The notes under the pieces: generated by a model
The model's input: the letters and a program-made list of their open reading frames with translations, nothing else
Databases searched by the model: none
Told to the model about the DNA's origin: nothing
Made by a program: the position numbers and the translations under genes
Origin: Desertifilum tharense IPPAS B-1220
GTDB lineage: Bacteria > Cyanobacteriota > Cyanobacteriia > Cyanobacteriales > Desertifilaceae
Assembly (NCBI RefSeq): GCF_001746915.1
Contig: NZ_MJGC01000016.1
Location: 62,001-126,000, forward strand
DNA: 64,000 nt
Direction of reading: 5' to 3'
Shown: in pieces, positions 24,618-34,509 of the stretch
How positions within the stretch are numbered: the first letter of the stretch is position 1
Layout of the letters: each line of letters starts with the position of its first letter

Positions 24618-27600
24618 AGTTTTTGGAAAAAAAGTCTACTGGCTCAATTAGCGAGTTATTTCTCGCTACTCGCGGTGATTACAGTCAGTTTAGTAGCGGT
24701 GGCTGCCTACGTGCGGGCAAGAGATGCTTTAGAAAGATCGGTTCTCGATCGGTTGGAAGTCGCCACCTCCCTCAAAGAGTATCAACTGGATGAATGGGTA
24801 CAAAATCAGCGCCAGGATGTTCTGTTAATCAGCCAGTTACCGGAAATTCGCGAACCCATCGCCACGCTGTTAAGCCAGCAAAGCAATGCTGAAGGCCAAC
24901 AGCGTCTCAGCGCCTGCATAGAGAATGCCGGATCGCCTCAAGTTGCCCTAGCCTGTCTCGGTAATAGCCCTGTCGATGCGATCGCGCGATCGTGTTTAGA
25001 ACAGTTCACCTGGGGGACGCCAGAACTAGTGCGCTGCCTGAATGCCTATTCTTGGGAATCTCAACAAGCTTACAATCGCCTGCAAGCATCCGTCAGCAAT
25101 ATTATTGCCGTTAAACCCACCCTGAAAAGCATTTTAGTGACCACTAACGGCGGGTTTGTGTTGTTCTCTTCTGCTAATCCAGCCATTGAGGGCAAATTTC
25201 GACCCCTCGGCGATCCTACAACCTTCTTCAACCGGGAAGGGGCCGAGGCGGTGGTACCCAATTTTTACACCTCGCCGCAAACGGGAAAAGCTGAGATTGC
25301 TTTTGCGACGCCTATTTTAGATGAGAATGGCGTGCGAATGGGCGCGATCGCCATTAACCTCGATCTTCGCAGCATCGACGAGTTGATCCGCCAGCGCAGT
25401 GGCTTAGGCAAAAGCGGAGAAACCTACTTAGTCGGGCGATCCGCAGGCAGAACGATCTTTATTTCTCGCGAAGACAATCGCGATGGCGATTTTTCCCAAG
25501 GCGTCACCAGCCCCGGCATTCAAGCGGCGATCGCCAGAGAAAATGCTTCAGGGCGGTCTAAAAATTATGCAGGCGAACCCGTCATCGGCGTCTATCGTTG
25601 GCTGACGCGCCACAACCTGGCTTTGGTGGCAGAAATGAGCCAACAAGAAGCCTTTGCCCCCGCCAACCAACTCGCACGCGATATTTGGCAAATGGGGTTG
25701 AGTTCGGCGGCGTTGCTGTTAGTCGCCGTCTACTTGCTGTCTCGACGAATTAGCCAACCCGTACTGGCGATCGCCCAAACAGCGATGCAAGTCGCCAACG
25801 GCGATCTCAATGCCAAAGCCCCAATTCAAAGCGAAGATGAAATTGGCTTTTTGGCGCGTACCTTTAACCAAATGACCGCGCAACTGCAACAAAGTAACGA
25901 ACAACTTGCAGAATCGAATCGGACGTTAGAACAACGGGTGGAAGCCGCCACGGCCCAGTTACAGGATACTTTAGCGAACTTAAGCTCGATTATTGATAAC
26001 ATTGCCGATGGGTTATTAGTTGCCGATCGTCGCGGGCAAATTACGCGCACCAACCCGGCTTTATTTGAACTGTTCGATTTTGGGGAAACGGATTTAACCG
26101 GACAAAATTGCAGCGAGTTCTTTAACCGCGAGGCGATCGATCTGATTGCCAAAACCCAGGAACAGCCGAAGTCTGTTTTTACCGCAGAGATTGAACTCCC
26201 CAATCAGCGTATGGGAAAAGCAGTGGCAACGGGAATTGTCCGCCCCCACTCTCGCGATCCAGAACGCGAAATTTGTATTGGATCGGTGATTGTGTTTCGC
26301 GACATTACGGTTGATAAGGAAGTGGATCGGATGAAAACCGATTTTATTTCCACGGTTTCTCACGAGTTGCGAACGCCCCTGACTTCGGTTTTGGGCTTTG
26401 CCAAAATTATTAAGAAGAAGCTAGAAGAGGTGGTCTTTCCGGCGGTGCAAGGGGAGGATAAGAAGACTCAACGCGCCATTCATCAAGTCGGGGCGAATAT
26501 TGACATTATTATTTCTGAGGGCGATCGCTTAACGGCGTTGATTAATGATGTCCTCGATATCGCCAAGATGGAAGCCGGGAAACTGGAGTGGAATATGCAA
26601 CCCCTGTCGATCGAGGAGGCGATCGATCGGGCGATCGCAGCGACGGCGGGATTGTTTGCCCATGCACATCTGCAACGGATACGCGAGATTGAGGACAATT
26701 TGCCGGAAGTGGTGGGCGATCGCGACCGCTTAATTCAGGTGATGATTAATTTAATCTCCAATGCCGTGAAGTTTACCACCGTCGGTTCTGTCACCTGTCG
26801 GGCGCAATTGCGCGATCGCCATCTGGTAGTTAGCGTCATCGATACCGGAACCGGCATTGCCTTTGAAGATCGTGCTAAAGTCTTTGAAAAGTTTAAGCAA
26901 GTGGGCGATACCCTCACCGACAAACCCAAGGGAACTGGGTTAGGGTTGCCCATCTGTCGCGAAATTGTGGAACATCACGGCGGCGAGATTTGGGTAGAAA
27001 GCGAATTGGGCAAAGGCAGTTGTTTTTCCTTTACCCTACCCTTACCCACCCCCATCCACGATGCCGATCAATTTGATATTGAGGCGCTTTTGCTGCAATT
27101 GCAAGCCCACGCCGCCACTCAGCAAACGGCTGTCGGTTCTCAACACAAAAGTATTTTAGTGGTGGATGACGATCCCAGCATTCGCGAACTGTTGCGCCAA
27201 GAGTTGGATGCTCATGATTATGACGTTCGCCAAGCCAGAGATGGCCGAGAAGCGATCGCCCATGTTAAGCAGTATCGTCCGGATTTGGTAATTCTGGATG
27301 TGAGAATGCCAGAAATGAGCGGTTTTGATGTGGCGGCGGTTCTGAAAAACGATCCGCACCTGATGGCGATCCCCATTATCATGCTCTCGATTGATGACGA
27401 TCAAGAGCGCGGTTCGCGAGTCGGGGTTGACTGCTATCTGACAAAACCAATCGATTCTGAAAAACTCCTGCGCGAGATTCAATCCTTGCTCAGTCAAGGA
27501 ACCTCGAAAAAACGGGTACTCGTGGTTGATGAAAATATCTCAACCGCTAAGACGTTAGCTCAGGTGCTGCAAGCGAAAGGTTATATTGTCACCGAAGCCT

Positions 27601-27779
27601 ACAACGGGGAAGAGTGCATTCAAAAAGCCCGAACGATACGACCCGATTTAATTATTGCCAGTTCTGAGTTGTCCATGCAACAAGATTGGGTGAAAACCCT
27701 CCGCTTTGAGAAAGGTCTTGAGAACGTCTTTTTTATCCTGCGAGCAGATCCCAAAAACCATGAAGTCTCTGAGTCTTAA
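24615..27779 (+). CDS. Hybrid sensor histidine kinase (Cache-HAMP-PAS-HK-REC-REC)
   Basis: A 1054-residue membrane kinase. Order: membrane helix (10-32), extracytoplasmic double-Cache region (to about 350), second helix (355-375), HAMP (375-430), coiled coil, PAS (450-560), HisKA with SHELRTPL (H583), HATPase with GTGLGLPI, and two receiver domains. The first receiver keeps its phospho-acceptor (D895 in [11 protein letters not shown]). The second has Ser at the matching place (S1016 in [11 protein letters not shown]) and is short, so it is a pseudo-receiver. The 3' end overlaps the cyclase gene by 20 bases, and a response regulator follows, forming one signalling operon. The orphan binding protein upstream may supply its ligand. 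Confidence 0.95.
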   Translation: MSFWKKSLLAQLASYFSLLAVITVSLVAVAAYVRARDALERSVLDRLEVATSLKEYQLDEWVQNQRQDVLLISQLPEIREPIATLLSQQSNAEGQQRLSACIENAGSPQVALACLGNSPVDAIARSCLEQFTWGTPELVRCLNAYSWESQQAYNRLQASVSNIIAVKPTLKSILVTTNGGFVLFSSANPAIEGKFRPLGDPTTFFNREGAEAVVPNFYTSPQTGKAEIAFATPILDENGVRMGAIAINLDLRSIDELIRQRSGLGKSGETYLVGRSAGRTIFISREDNRDGDFSQGVTSPGIQAAIARENASGRSKNYAGEPVIGVYRWLTRHNLALVAEMSQQEAFAPANQLARDIWQMGLSSAALLLVAVYLLSRRISQPVLAIAQTAMQVANGDLNAKAPIQSEDEIGFLARTFNQMTAQLQQSNEQLAESNRTLEQRVEAATAQLQDTLANLSSIIDNIADGLLVADRRGQITRTNPALFELFDFGETDLTGQNCSEFFNREAIDLIAKTQEQPKSVFTAEIELPNQRMGKAVATGIVRPHSRDPEREICIGSVIVFRDITVDKEVDRMKTDFISTVSHELRTPLTSVLGFAKIIKKKLEEVVFPAVQGEDKKTQRAIHQVGANIDIIISEGDRLTALINDVLDIAKMEAGKLEWNMQPLSIEEAIDRAIAATAGLFAHAHLQRIREIEDNLPEVVGDRDRLIQVMINLISNAVKFTTVGSVTCRAQLRDRHLVVSVIDTGTGIAFEDRAKVFEKFKQVGDTLTDKPKGTGLGLPICREIVEHHGGEIWVESELGKGSCFSFTLPLPTPIHDADQFDIEALLLQLQAHAATQQTAVGSQHKSILVVDDDPSIRELLRQELDAHDYDVRQARDGREAIAHVKQYRPDLVILDVRMPEMSGFDVAAVLKNDPHLMAIPIIMLSIDDDQERGSRVGVDCYLTKPIDSEKLLREIQSLLSQGTSKKRVLVVDENISTAKTLAQVLQAKGYIVTEAYNGEECIQKARTIRPDLIIASSELSMQQDWVKTLRFEKGLENVFFILRADPKNHEVSES

Positions 27780-29172
27780 ACGGCTAGTTCAGAAAAAGGA
27801 AGTGCATGTTTTACTTCAGGACACGATCCTCTCGTTAGGGGTTTCGATTACGATTCAAGATGAGGATCGGCAATGGATCTGGGGCACGCCGCTAGAACTT
27901 TCTCAGCCTGAGTATCCTATTCAGGTAGCAGGCAGGGTTTTGGGATGGGCTGGCGGCGATGAAAAAGCGGCTGCGATCGCCTCTTTACTTAGCTATCTCG
28001 CCAAACAGGAATTAGAGAAAAAAACGTTGGCGAATGAAACCTTAGAACGATACAAAGAAATTAACTTATTATACGAAATCTCTGGCAAAATTAGCACCTG
28101 CTTGGACGTTCAAGCCATTGCTAATTTGGTTTTAGATGAAGCCAGACGCCTAATTGCTGCTACTAGTGGCTCTTTAATGCTATTTAATGAAGAAAGCCAG
28201 TCTTTACAAATTATTGCCGCATTCGGGATTGATTCTCCCTCTAAAATGCTGATGAAGCTAGGCGAGGGCATTGCTGGAAATGTTTTATTAAGCGAAAATG
28301 CTGAAGTTGTGAACGGAGTACAGTACGATTCCCGCTTTCTTCCAGGACCTCATCCGGTTCATTCCTTAATTTGCGCGCCGATGAAAACTAAGTCGCGAGT
28401 TTTAGGCACGATTAATATTAGCCATGCCGATCCAATTCAGTATAGTGCTGCCGATTTAAAGCTCGTTACTGCCCTTGCCTCTCAAGCTGCTTCTGCAATT
28501 GAAAACGCGCTTTTACATGAATACAAACTGAAGGAAGAAAGAATTAAAAGTAAGTTAGAACGTTACTTAGCGCCGCAAATTGTCAAGGCAATTATTGAAT
28601 CTCAAAGTGAAATTGCCCTAGAAACGGGCAAGCGCAATATTGCTGTTTTATTTTCGGATATTCGGAACTTTACGACGAAGTGCGAAGAATTAGTCCCTGA
28701 AGAAATTGTTGCTTACTTAAACGAATATTTCTCCCAAATGGTAGATGTGATTTTCACCCATGAAGGAACGGTGAATAAATTTGTGGGCGATATGATTGTT
28801 TCGATGTTTGGCGCACCCAATAAACTCGTTGATAGCGAACGAAAAGCCATTGAAACTGCGATCGCCATGCAACAACGCCTCAGAAACTTTCCAGGAGATT
28901 GGATTCGCGAAAACTTTATTACTGGAATTGGGATTAGTTCCGGAGAGGTGATTGTCGGTAACATCGGCTCTCCCCAACACATGGATTATACTGCAATCGG
29001 CGATCAAGTCAATGTAGCCTCTCGCTTGCAGTCCATTGCTCAAGGGGGACAAATTCTCGTCAGCCGCAGCATTTACGATCTCACCCAAGAGCTATTTGAT
29101 TTTAAAGAAGTTGGATTTGTTAAAGTTAAGGGCAAAAAAACAAAAGTAGAGATTTTTGAAGTAATCTACTAA
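27760..29172 (+). CDS. GAF-domain class III adenylate cyclase
   Basis: A 470-residue protein. Residues about 95-260 form a GAF domain, a short coiled coil follows, and residues about 285-465 form a class III cyclase. Both metal-binding aspartates are present (LFSDIRNFT and [10 protein letters not shown]), the purine-selective Lys is in VNKFVGD, and [15 protein letters not shown] carries the Thr/Asp and transition-state residues expected for ATP. It should make cAMP. The ATG at 27760 lies inside the end of the kinase gene in another frame, which suggests translational coupling. The response regulator follows 16 bases later. Confidence 0.93.
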   Translation: MKSLSLKRLVQKKEVHVLLQDTILSLGVSITIQDEDRQWIWGTPLELSQPEYPIQVAGRVLGWAGGDEKAAAIASLLSYLAKQELEKKTLANETLERYKEINLLYEISGKISTCLDVQAIANLVLDEARRLIAATSGSLMLFNEESQSLQIIAAFGIDSPSKMLMKLGEGIAGNVLLSENAEVVNGVQYDSRFLPGPHPVHSLICAPMKTKSRVLGTINISHADPIQYSAADLKLVTALASQAASAIENALLHEYKLKEERIKSKLERYLAPQIVKAIIESQSEIALETGKRNIAVLFSDIRNFTTKCEELVPEEIVAYLNEYFSQMVDVIFTHEGTVNKFVGDMIVSMFGAPNKLVDSERKAIETAIAMQQRLRNFPGDWIRENFITGIGISSGEVIVGNIGSPQHMDYTAIGDQVNVASRLQSIAQGGQILVSRSIYDLTQELFDFKEVGFVKVKGKKTKVEIFEVIY

Positions 29173-29188
29173 AAGAGCGAGCAAGTCT

Positions 29189-29569
29189 ATGGACAAAAAA
29201 ATCTTAATTGTAGATGACGAACCGCACATCCGCCTTTTACTAGAGCAAACCCTAGAAGAACTTGAAGATGAAGGTGTTGAGCTGTTAATTGCCGAAAACG
29301 GACAAGAAGCACTAGAAATCATTCAATCGGAAAAACCAGATTTAGTGTTTCTCGATGTCATGATGCCTCTGATGAATGGGTTTGAAGTGTGTCGGGCTGT
29401 TAAGAATGATGTAAAAATAGCTGATGTTTACATTATTATGCTTACAGCAAAAGGACAAGAGTTCGATAAGCAAAAAGGTCAAGAGGTGGGTGCAGATTTG
29501 TATATGACTAAACCGTTTGACCCAGACGAAGTTGTTGAAAAGTCAATGGAAGTCCTAGGCTTAGTTTAG
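29189..29569 (+). CDS. Stand-alone response regulator receiver
   Basis: A 126-residue single receiver domain with all key residues: acidic pair in IVDDEPH, phospho-acceptor in LVFLDVMMPLMNGFEV, Thr in MLTAKGQ and Lys in MTKPFDP. It has no output domain, so it acts through protein contacts, for example with the cyclase or kinase encoded just upstream. Spacing in the operon is tight (16 bases after the cyclase, 17 before the next gene). Confidence 0.95.
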   Translation: MDKKILIVDDEPHIRLLLEQTLEELEDEGVELLIAENGQEALEIIQSEKPDLVFLDVMMPLMNGFEVCRAVKNDVKIADVYIIMLTAKGQEFDKQKGQEVGADLYMTKPFDPDEVVEKSMEVLGLV

Positions 29570-29586
29570 CAATCGGGGAAAATTCC

Positions 29587-30453
29587 ATGCGCGGGCGAGA
29601 GGACTATTTCCAACGGCTACAACAACTTGACCCTCTAGACGACCATTATGAGATTTATCGGTTTATGGTCGGGTATGAGTTTCCCTGGGAGATGCAGCGA
29701 TCGCTCGAAGTGGCCCTAATGCGAACCTTTTGCGTCCCCAGTATTTCCGCCTTGCTCGACAAAACCGGAGAATTTCAGCACCGTCCCCAAAAACGCTACG
29801 ACGATACGGGATTAATTGTGGCAGAAATCGCGAAATGGGGATACGAGAGCGATCGCGGTTCCCAAGCCTTGCAGCGAATGAACGCCATTCACGGACGGTT
29901 TAAAATCTCTAACGAGGATTTTCTCTACGTTCTCTCTACCTTCATCTACGAACCCATCCGTTGGAATGCGCGTTTTGGCTGGCGCTTGATGAGCGAAACA
30001 GAGCGTCTCGCCTCCTTTTACTTCTGGCGAGAAGTGGGAAAGCGGATGCACATTCAAGACATCCCGGAAACCTCCCCAGAACTAGAACGCTACAATCGGG
30101 ATTATGAGGCTCAATACTTCCGCTACTCAGACACCAATCGCCGGATTGGGGAAGCCACCTGCGAGCTATTCTTAAGTTGGTTTCCTGCAATCTTGCGATC
30201 GCCTCTTCAATCCTCAATCTACACCCTACTCGATGACGCTGTGCTGGAGGCTTGCGGCTTTCCCGAAGTATCGCCACAAAAGCGATCGCGCTTAGAAAGA
30301 CTCCTCAAACTTCGCGCCAAACTGGTTCGTTTCCTCCCCCCTCGCCAGCAACCCGACTTCTTCACAGACTCCCACCTGCGGAGTTATCCCAGCGGCTATC
30401 AAATTTCAGAACTTGGTCCCCCATCGGTTGGAAAACCAAGTTCCGAGCGTTAG
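29587..30453 (+). CDS. MpaB / rubber oxygenase-type (DUF2236) protein
   Basis: A 288-residue protein of the oxygenase MpaB / latex-clearing family. The typical RMNAIHGRFKISNEDFLYVLSTF segment (with the His proposed to bind haem b) and the later FYFWREVGKRMHI segment are clear. Family members cleave or oxidise isoprenoid chains; the substrate here is not known. It is the last gene of the signalling operon by spacing, which may be chance. The stop is 3 bases from the stop of the convergent PfpI gene. Confidence 0.8.
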   Translation: MRGREDYFQRLQQLDPLDDHYEIYRFMVGYEFPWEMQRSLEVALMRTFCVPSISALLDKTGEFQHRPQKRYDDTGLIVAEIAKWGYESDRGSQALQRMNAIHGRFKISNEDFLYVLSTFIYEPIRWNARFGWRLMSETERLASFYFWREVGKRMHIQDIPETSPELERYNRDYEAQYFRYSDTNRRIGEATCELFLSWFPAILRSPLQSSIYTLLDDAVLEACGFPEVSPQKRSRLERLLKLRAKLVRFLPPRQQPDFFTDSHLRSYPSGYQISELGPPSVGKPSSER

Positions 30454-30456
30454 TCA

Positions 30457-31569
30457 TTAGCCTGCAACTGCGCCTGTCGTTGGGTTCGGTGTAGTTTTAC
30501 CCACCGGATTTGCAGTCCGATCCATATTTACAGAAGAACGGACTAACTGCGCTAAATGCTGCTCAAACGATTCTAAATTCGTTTGAATCTGGGTAAACAG
30601 CGCCGTCGTCACCGGATCGGTAAACTGCTTGCGGAGGTTAAAGATATCCACAATTCCGGTTTGCAAATCGCCTAGCGATCGCCGCAAGACATCAATATCT
30701 TTAGTCGATTGTAGCCAACTGGTGAGTTTTGCAAACGGTTCTGCTGCCGCCGTAGGAATGGAAGGTTTCTCGTTGAGAGCGGATAGACGCGTTTCAATCA
30801 GTTGAATGTGCTTGGCTTTCGCCGCTACGATTTCATTAAACAGCGATCGCGCTTGGGGATTGCTAATTTTTTGGGCATACTGTTCAAAGGCTTCGTGGGA
30901 GTATTTTTCACCGCCTAGCGCCGTATTCAGCGCGGTGACAATTTCCCCTTTTGTCGAGCCACCCCAAGCATCCGCAAGCTTCCACCATTCCGCAGAAGCA
31001 TCATTTTCCATCGGCAGGGCCGCTTCTTTTCCACCCAATCCCAAACGGCTTAAAATGGCAGTGGTGAAAATTGCCAAATCGCCGGGTTGACGCGAGGTAA
31101 TTAAATTCCCATCCACCACAAGCGGCTCATCAATATAGTTAGCGCCTGCATTGATCATATCCTTGCGGATGGCGATAAACCCGGTTGCATTCTTATCCTT
31201 GAGCAAGTCCGCTTCAATCAAAACTTGCGGGCCATGACAGACGGCTGCAATCAGTTTACCTTGGTTAAAAGCCTCTTTCACAAAGCGAACGGTGTTGGGA
31301 TTGGTTCGCATCGTATCGGGAGCCATTCCCCCCGGAATAATTACGGCGTCAAACGCATCGGGAAGGGTTTCTGTTGTGGTGGCGTCGGCTTTAATTGAGA
31401 CTTTCCCCTGTTTCCCTTTATAAGTCTCGTTGGTGCGAGAGCCGAGGATGACGATCTCAGCATCGGCTAACTGTAAGGCTTTATGGGGGATTTGAAATTC
31501 CGCGTCTTCAACTCCATTTTCAATTAAAATGGCGACGCGCTTCTTCTGGGTCTGATGATTCGATACCAT
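30457..31569 (-). CDS. DJ-1/PfpI-family protein fused to a ferritin-like helical domain
   Basis: A 370-residue fusion. Residues 8-190 are a DJ-1/PfpI domain of the large-catalase C-terminal type, with the nucleophile elbow AAVCHGPQ (C111, H112) and an upstream Glu in IENGVED. Residues 195-290 are helical, with SAEWWKLADAWGG and EKYSHEAFEQYAQKI followed by a Glu/His-rich helix, and resemble a ferritin-like or DUF4142-type bundle. The tail is low-complexity. DJ-1 relatives act as glyoxalase/deglycase or stress proteins; the fusion hints at an oxidative-stress role (inference). AGAGGA precedes the ATG. Confidence 0.8.
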   Translation of the reverse strand: MVSNHQTQKKRVAILIENGVEDAEFQIPHKALQLADAEIVILGSRTNETYKGKQGKVSIKADATTTETLPDAFDAVIIPGGMAPDTMRTNPNTVRFVKEAFNQGKLIAAVCHGPQVLIEADLLKDKNATGFIAIRKDMINAGANYIDEPLVVDGNLITSRQPGDLAIFTTAILSRLGLGGKEAALPMENDASAEWWKLADAWGGSTKGEIVTALNTALGGEKYSHEAFEQYAQKISNPQARSLFNEIVAAKAKHIQLIETRLSALNEKPSIPTAAAEPFAKLTSWLQSTKDIDVLRRSLGDLQTGIVDIFNLRKQFTDPVTTALFTQIQTNLESFEQHLAQLVRSSVNMDRTANPVGKTTPNPTTGAVAG

Positions 31570-31858
31570 GAGGTTTCCTCTTAAATGTCTTTGTTATCTG
31601 CTTTTATCCAACAGCCTTCTGAAAACAGTTTCTAAAAACTGCTCTGAGCTTGTGTCATTGAAGTGTAGAAAGCATGGCTGCTAGAGGTTTTGCTGGACTC
31701 TATAAAAAGCAGTCCGCTCAGTCGCGATATTTCGATCGTCATCTCAAATGGCGATCGCTATGGTTGTAGCTTCAGCCTAGCGAGTAATTCTCTGTTGCGA
31801 TTCATTCCTAAGAGATAGAAGCGCTTCGTTCTCCGGGGGGAAATCACAAGCCTTATCC
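31570..31858. other. Intergenic region between PfpI fusion and miaE
   Basis: The left end holds the minus-strand ribosome site and promoter of the PfpI-fusion gene. A small palindrome (CAGTTT / AAACTG) lies near 31630. The rest shows single HIP1 sites and no coding frame of note. Confidence 0.4.
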
Positions 31859-32455
31859 CTAACTATGAATTCTCGGTTCAGGATGGAGGCTAGAGAGGAG
31901 TTCGCTTTCAATGGGCGCTAACTCTGCTAATCGAGCGTTAACCTCATCTTTAGGATAATACGTGGTTGCCAGTATCCAATAAGCGCCATAGTGACGCGCC
32001 TCAGACGCCATTAAACCGCGATAGAATTTGGCCAGTTGAGCATCGTCAAGATGAGCGGCGAGCAAACCTAAGCGTTCGTGCGATCGCGCTTCGATTAACC
32101 CCGATACCAGCAACGAATCGAGCATTCTATGGGGTTCCTGGGGGCGAATTTGCGATCTTAACCCGGCTCCGTAGGGGGGTGCGGGTAAGGCTTTGAGGGG
32201 GATTCCCCGTTGTTCTAGAATGTGATTAACCTGCTCAAAATGTTCGAGTTCTTCTTTAGCGATCGCCGTTAGTGCTTTGACTAATTCTGCACTAGACGGA
32301 TAGCGAAACATCAAGTTCAGCGCTACCCCGGCTGCTTTGCGTTCGCAATGGGAATGATCCAGCAAAATCGTATCGAGATTTGCTAAGGCTTGTTCTACCC
32401 AAGCTTGGCTTGTCGGTTGCTGAAGAAATTTAATCGTTGGCGCAGCAGCACTCAT
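31859..32455 (-). CDS. miaE: tRNA-(ms2io6A) hydroxylase
   Basis: A 198-residue di-iron, ferritin-like hydroxylase that modifies the hypermodified adenosine at tRNA position 37. The iron ligands are visible in the helices with HCERKAAGVAL, AKEELEHFEQV, SGLIEARSHERLGLL and MASEARHYGAYWILA (Glu and ExxH pairs). Length and pattern are typical of the family. It stands alone and is divergent from the exonuclease III gene. Assignment is confident. Confidence 0.93.
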   Translation of the reverse strand: MSAAAPTIKFLQQPTSQAWVEQALANLDTILLDHSHCERKAAGVALNLMFRYPSSAELVKALTAIAKEELEHFEQVNHILEQRGIPLKALPAPPYGAGLRSQIRPQEPHRMLDSLLVSGLIEARSHERLGLLAAHLDDAQLAKFYRGLMASEARHYGAYWILATTYYPKDEVNARLAELAPIESELLSSLHPEPRIHS

Positions 32456-32543
32456 AGCGGCAGGGGGTTCAAAAGACTAAATCTAGTTTAGGCGATCGCA
32501 ATCGAGTATTCTAATTGAGTTTGAGGGATTTGGATCGCGTTGG

Positions 32544-33332
32544 ATGAAAATTGCCACCTGGAACGTTAACTCTGTTCGCACCCGTTTAGAACATGTCACG
32601 AATTGGCTATTAGCTAATCCGGTTGAGGTTTTGTGTTTGCAAGAAACGAAAGTCATTGACGCCGATTTTCCGCGATCGCCCTTTACCGAACTGGGCTATC
32701 ATCCGGCAGTCTGCGGACAAAAATCTTACAATGGCGTCGCGATCTTATCTCGTTTACCGCTAGAAGAAGTGACTGTCGGCTTTACACCCCAACTAGGGGA
32801 AGCGACGGTTGGCGAATTTGATGTCCAAAAACGCTTAATTAGCGCCACAGTCGCAGGCGTGCGCGTCATCAGCGTTTATATTCCCAATGGTGCAGATTAT
32901 GGAAGTGAAAAATATCTCTACAAACTCCATTGGTTAAAGCTACTGCGGGAATACTTACAACGGACGCTGAAGGATTACCCCGATTTATGCATCTGTGGAG
33001 ATTATAATATCGCCCCCGACGATCGCGATATTCACTTTACCACCGAACCCAACCGACCCGTAACCGGAACCACTGAGGTTGAACGCCAAGCCTTTAAAGA
33101 CCTATTAGCATTAGGCTTAGGCGATGCCTTCCGCAAGTTTAACGCAGAAGCCGAGCAGTATAGCTGGTGGGATTATCGGGCGGCGGCGTTTCGTCGTAAT
33201 TTGGGATGGCGGATCGATCATCATCTCCTATCCCATCCGTTGTACGAGAAAGCGATCGCTTGCACCATTGATGTCACGCCGCGTCAATGGACGAAACCGA
33301 GCGATCACACGCCTGTTGTCGTAGAATTTTGA
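32544..33332 (+). CDS. xth: Exodeoxyribonuclease III
   Basis: A 262-residue EEP-superfamily nuclease, of normal length. Key residues are in place: MKIATWNVNSVRTR (Asn), CLQETK (catalytic Glu), YIPNG, CGDYNIAP (Asp/Asn pair), and the C-terminal RIDHHL and SDHTPVVVEF (catalytic Asp-His). It acts as AP endonuclease and 3'-5' exonuclease in base-excision repair. The NmrA-like reductase gene follows 46 bases later. Confidence 0.95.
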   Translation: MKIATWNVNSVRTRLEHVTNWLLANPVEVLCLQETKVIDADFPRSPFTELGYHPAVCGQKSYNGVAILSRLPLEEVTVGFTPQLGEATVGEFDVQKRLISATVAGVRVISVYIPNGADYGSEKYLYKLHWLKLLREYLQRTLKDYPDLCICGDYNIAPDDRDIHFTTEPNRPVTGTTEVERQAFKDLLALGLGDAFRKFNAEAEQYSWWDYRAAAFRRNLGWRIDHHLLSHPLYEKAIACTIDVTPRQWTKPSDHTPVVVEF

Positions 33333-33378
33333 GGTGAGTTTCTAGAATCAAAGGGAAAGCGTTTAACGATGGCCCAAT

Positions 33379-34254
33379 ATGTTTCTAGTGACTGGAGCAA
33401 CTGGCAGTTTAGGACGGCGGATCGTGCGAGTGTTGCGCGATCGCGATCGTCCCACCAAAGCATTTGTCCGTTTAAATTCTCGCTATGGGGAATTGGAACA
33501 GCGCGGCGCGCAGTTAGTCATTGGCGATTTAAGGCGCGATCGCGATATTGCCAAAGCCTGTGAGGGCGTACGCTATATTATCAGCACGCATGGAAGCGAA
33601 CGAGATCCGGCCCAAATTCAATATCGCGCCAATATTGAGTTAATCGATCGCGCTGTAGCTGAAGGGGTGGAGCATTTTGTTTATCTTTCAGTATTAGGGT
33701 GCGATCGCGGTTATGAAGACTCTCTGGTTTTCAAAGCCAAGCGCGAAGTCGAACGCTATTTGCAAGCAAGCGGACTCAACTACACGATCTTGCGTCCTTC
33801 CGGTTTTGCGTCCAATTTACTCCCCCTCGCCGAAAACTTCCGACAAACGGGGGTTTATTTACTCATTGGCGATCCCCAAAATCGCACATCAATTGTCAGT
33901 ACCGATGATTTAGCCCGAATTGCGGTAGACTCCGTAGAGATTGAAGCCGCTCGCAATCAAGTGTTTGCGGTTGGCGGTCCCGATATTCTGCAACGAGAAG
34001 ACATTCCCCGGATTTTTGGTCGCCTGTTTAACCGCGAACCTCTCATTCTCAATCCCCCCTTACTCGCATTTGATGGGGTGCGGAATGCACTTGGGGTGGT
34101 TAACCCCCAGTTGCAAAAGAGTTTAGGCACGTTGCGGGTACTGCTGGCGAATGAATACTTCTGTACGCCTGCCGAAGTGGAACGCCTAGAATCCGTCTAT
34201 TCTATGAAGATGGAATCGCTAGAAGGCTTCTTGCGCCGTTATCTGGCTGTTTAA
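33379..34254 (+). CDS. NmrA-like / Ycf39-type SDR
   Basis: A 291-residue atypical short-chain dehydrogenase. It starts with the nucleotide-binding motif MFLVTGATGSLGRRIV and has the pattern of the NmrA/Ycf39 group (FVYLSVLG, then NYTILRPSGFASNL), lacking the classical YxxxK site. Relatives bind chlorophyll-synthesis or photosystem assembly factors, or act as redox-sensing reductases. I cannot decide which role this one has. It is the last gene before the small-RNA region. Confidence 0.88.
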   Translation: MFLVTGATGSLGRRIVRVLRDRDRPTKAFVRLNSRYGELEQRGAQLVIGDLRRDRDIAKACEGVRYIISTHGSERDPAQIQYRANIELIDRAVAEGVEHFVYLSVLGCDRGYEDSLVFKAKREVERYLQASGLNYTILRPSGFASNLLPLAENFRQTGVYLLIGDPQNRTSIVSTDDLARIAVDSVEIEAARNQVFAVGGPDILQREDIPRIFGRLFNREPLILNPPLLAFDGVRNALGVVNPQLQKSLGTLRVLLANEYFCTPAEVERLESVYSMKMESLEGFLRRYLAV

Positions 34255-34278
34255 GACAAGGGAATTTGAAAGTGGGTA

Positions 34279-34307
34279 TTGCAAAACTATCGCAATAAGA
34301 TTATAGT
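34279..34307 (+). promoter_or_regulatory. Sigma70-type promoter of small RNA 1
   Basis: TTGCAA, exactly 17 bases, then TATAGT. The same two boxes with the same 17-base spacing recur 196 bases downstream, in front of a paralogous small RNA, which makes chance unlikely. The start point should be near 34314. Confidence 0.75.
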
Positions 34308-34313
34308 AAGACT

Positions 34314-34437
34314 CAATGTTGCCATGTTGATTCTCCTCTCTAACACGGCAAGGGTCTACAATCTTCCGCAGCGTCATGCACTGTTTTACTAGCTGAAGGG
34401 CATTTAAAGCAGCTAGAGTGCAGGGACGCTTTTTTTC
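34314..34437 (+). ncRNA. Candidate small RNA 1 with CU-rich hairpin loop
   Basis: About 123 bases between a good promoter and a strong terminator, with no coding frame. The 5' part folds into TTGCC ... GGCAA with an inner TGTT / AACA stem that shows a loop containing TCTCCTCTC, complementary to Shine-Dalgarno sequences. The 3' part is a long three-step hairpin (AGCGTC / GACGCT, TGCACT / AGTGCA, CTAGCTG / CAGCTAG; 34370-34430) followed by seven T's. CU-rich exposed loops are typical of trans-acting cyanobacterial RNAs such as Yfr1 or PsrR1; I cannot assign it to a named family. Confidence 0.65.
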
Positions 34438-34474
34438 TTGGCAAGGCGCAGAAAATTTTTCTTGATGAGAATAG

Positions 34475-34503
34475 TTGCAAATAGTTTTCAATAGGGTTAT
34501 AGT
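34475..34503 (+). promoter_or_regulatory. Sigma70-type promoter of small RNA 2
   Basis: TTGCAA, 17 bases, TATAGT, identical in both boxes and spacing to the promoter of small RNA 1. An imperfect dyad, TGAGAATAGTTGCAA followed by TAGTTTTCA, overlaps it and weakly resembles a Fur site. Confidence 0.75.
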
Positions 34504-34509
34504 AGGACT

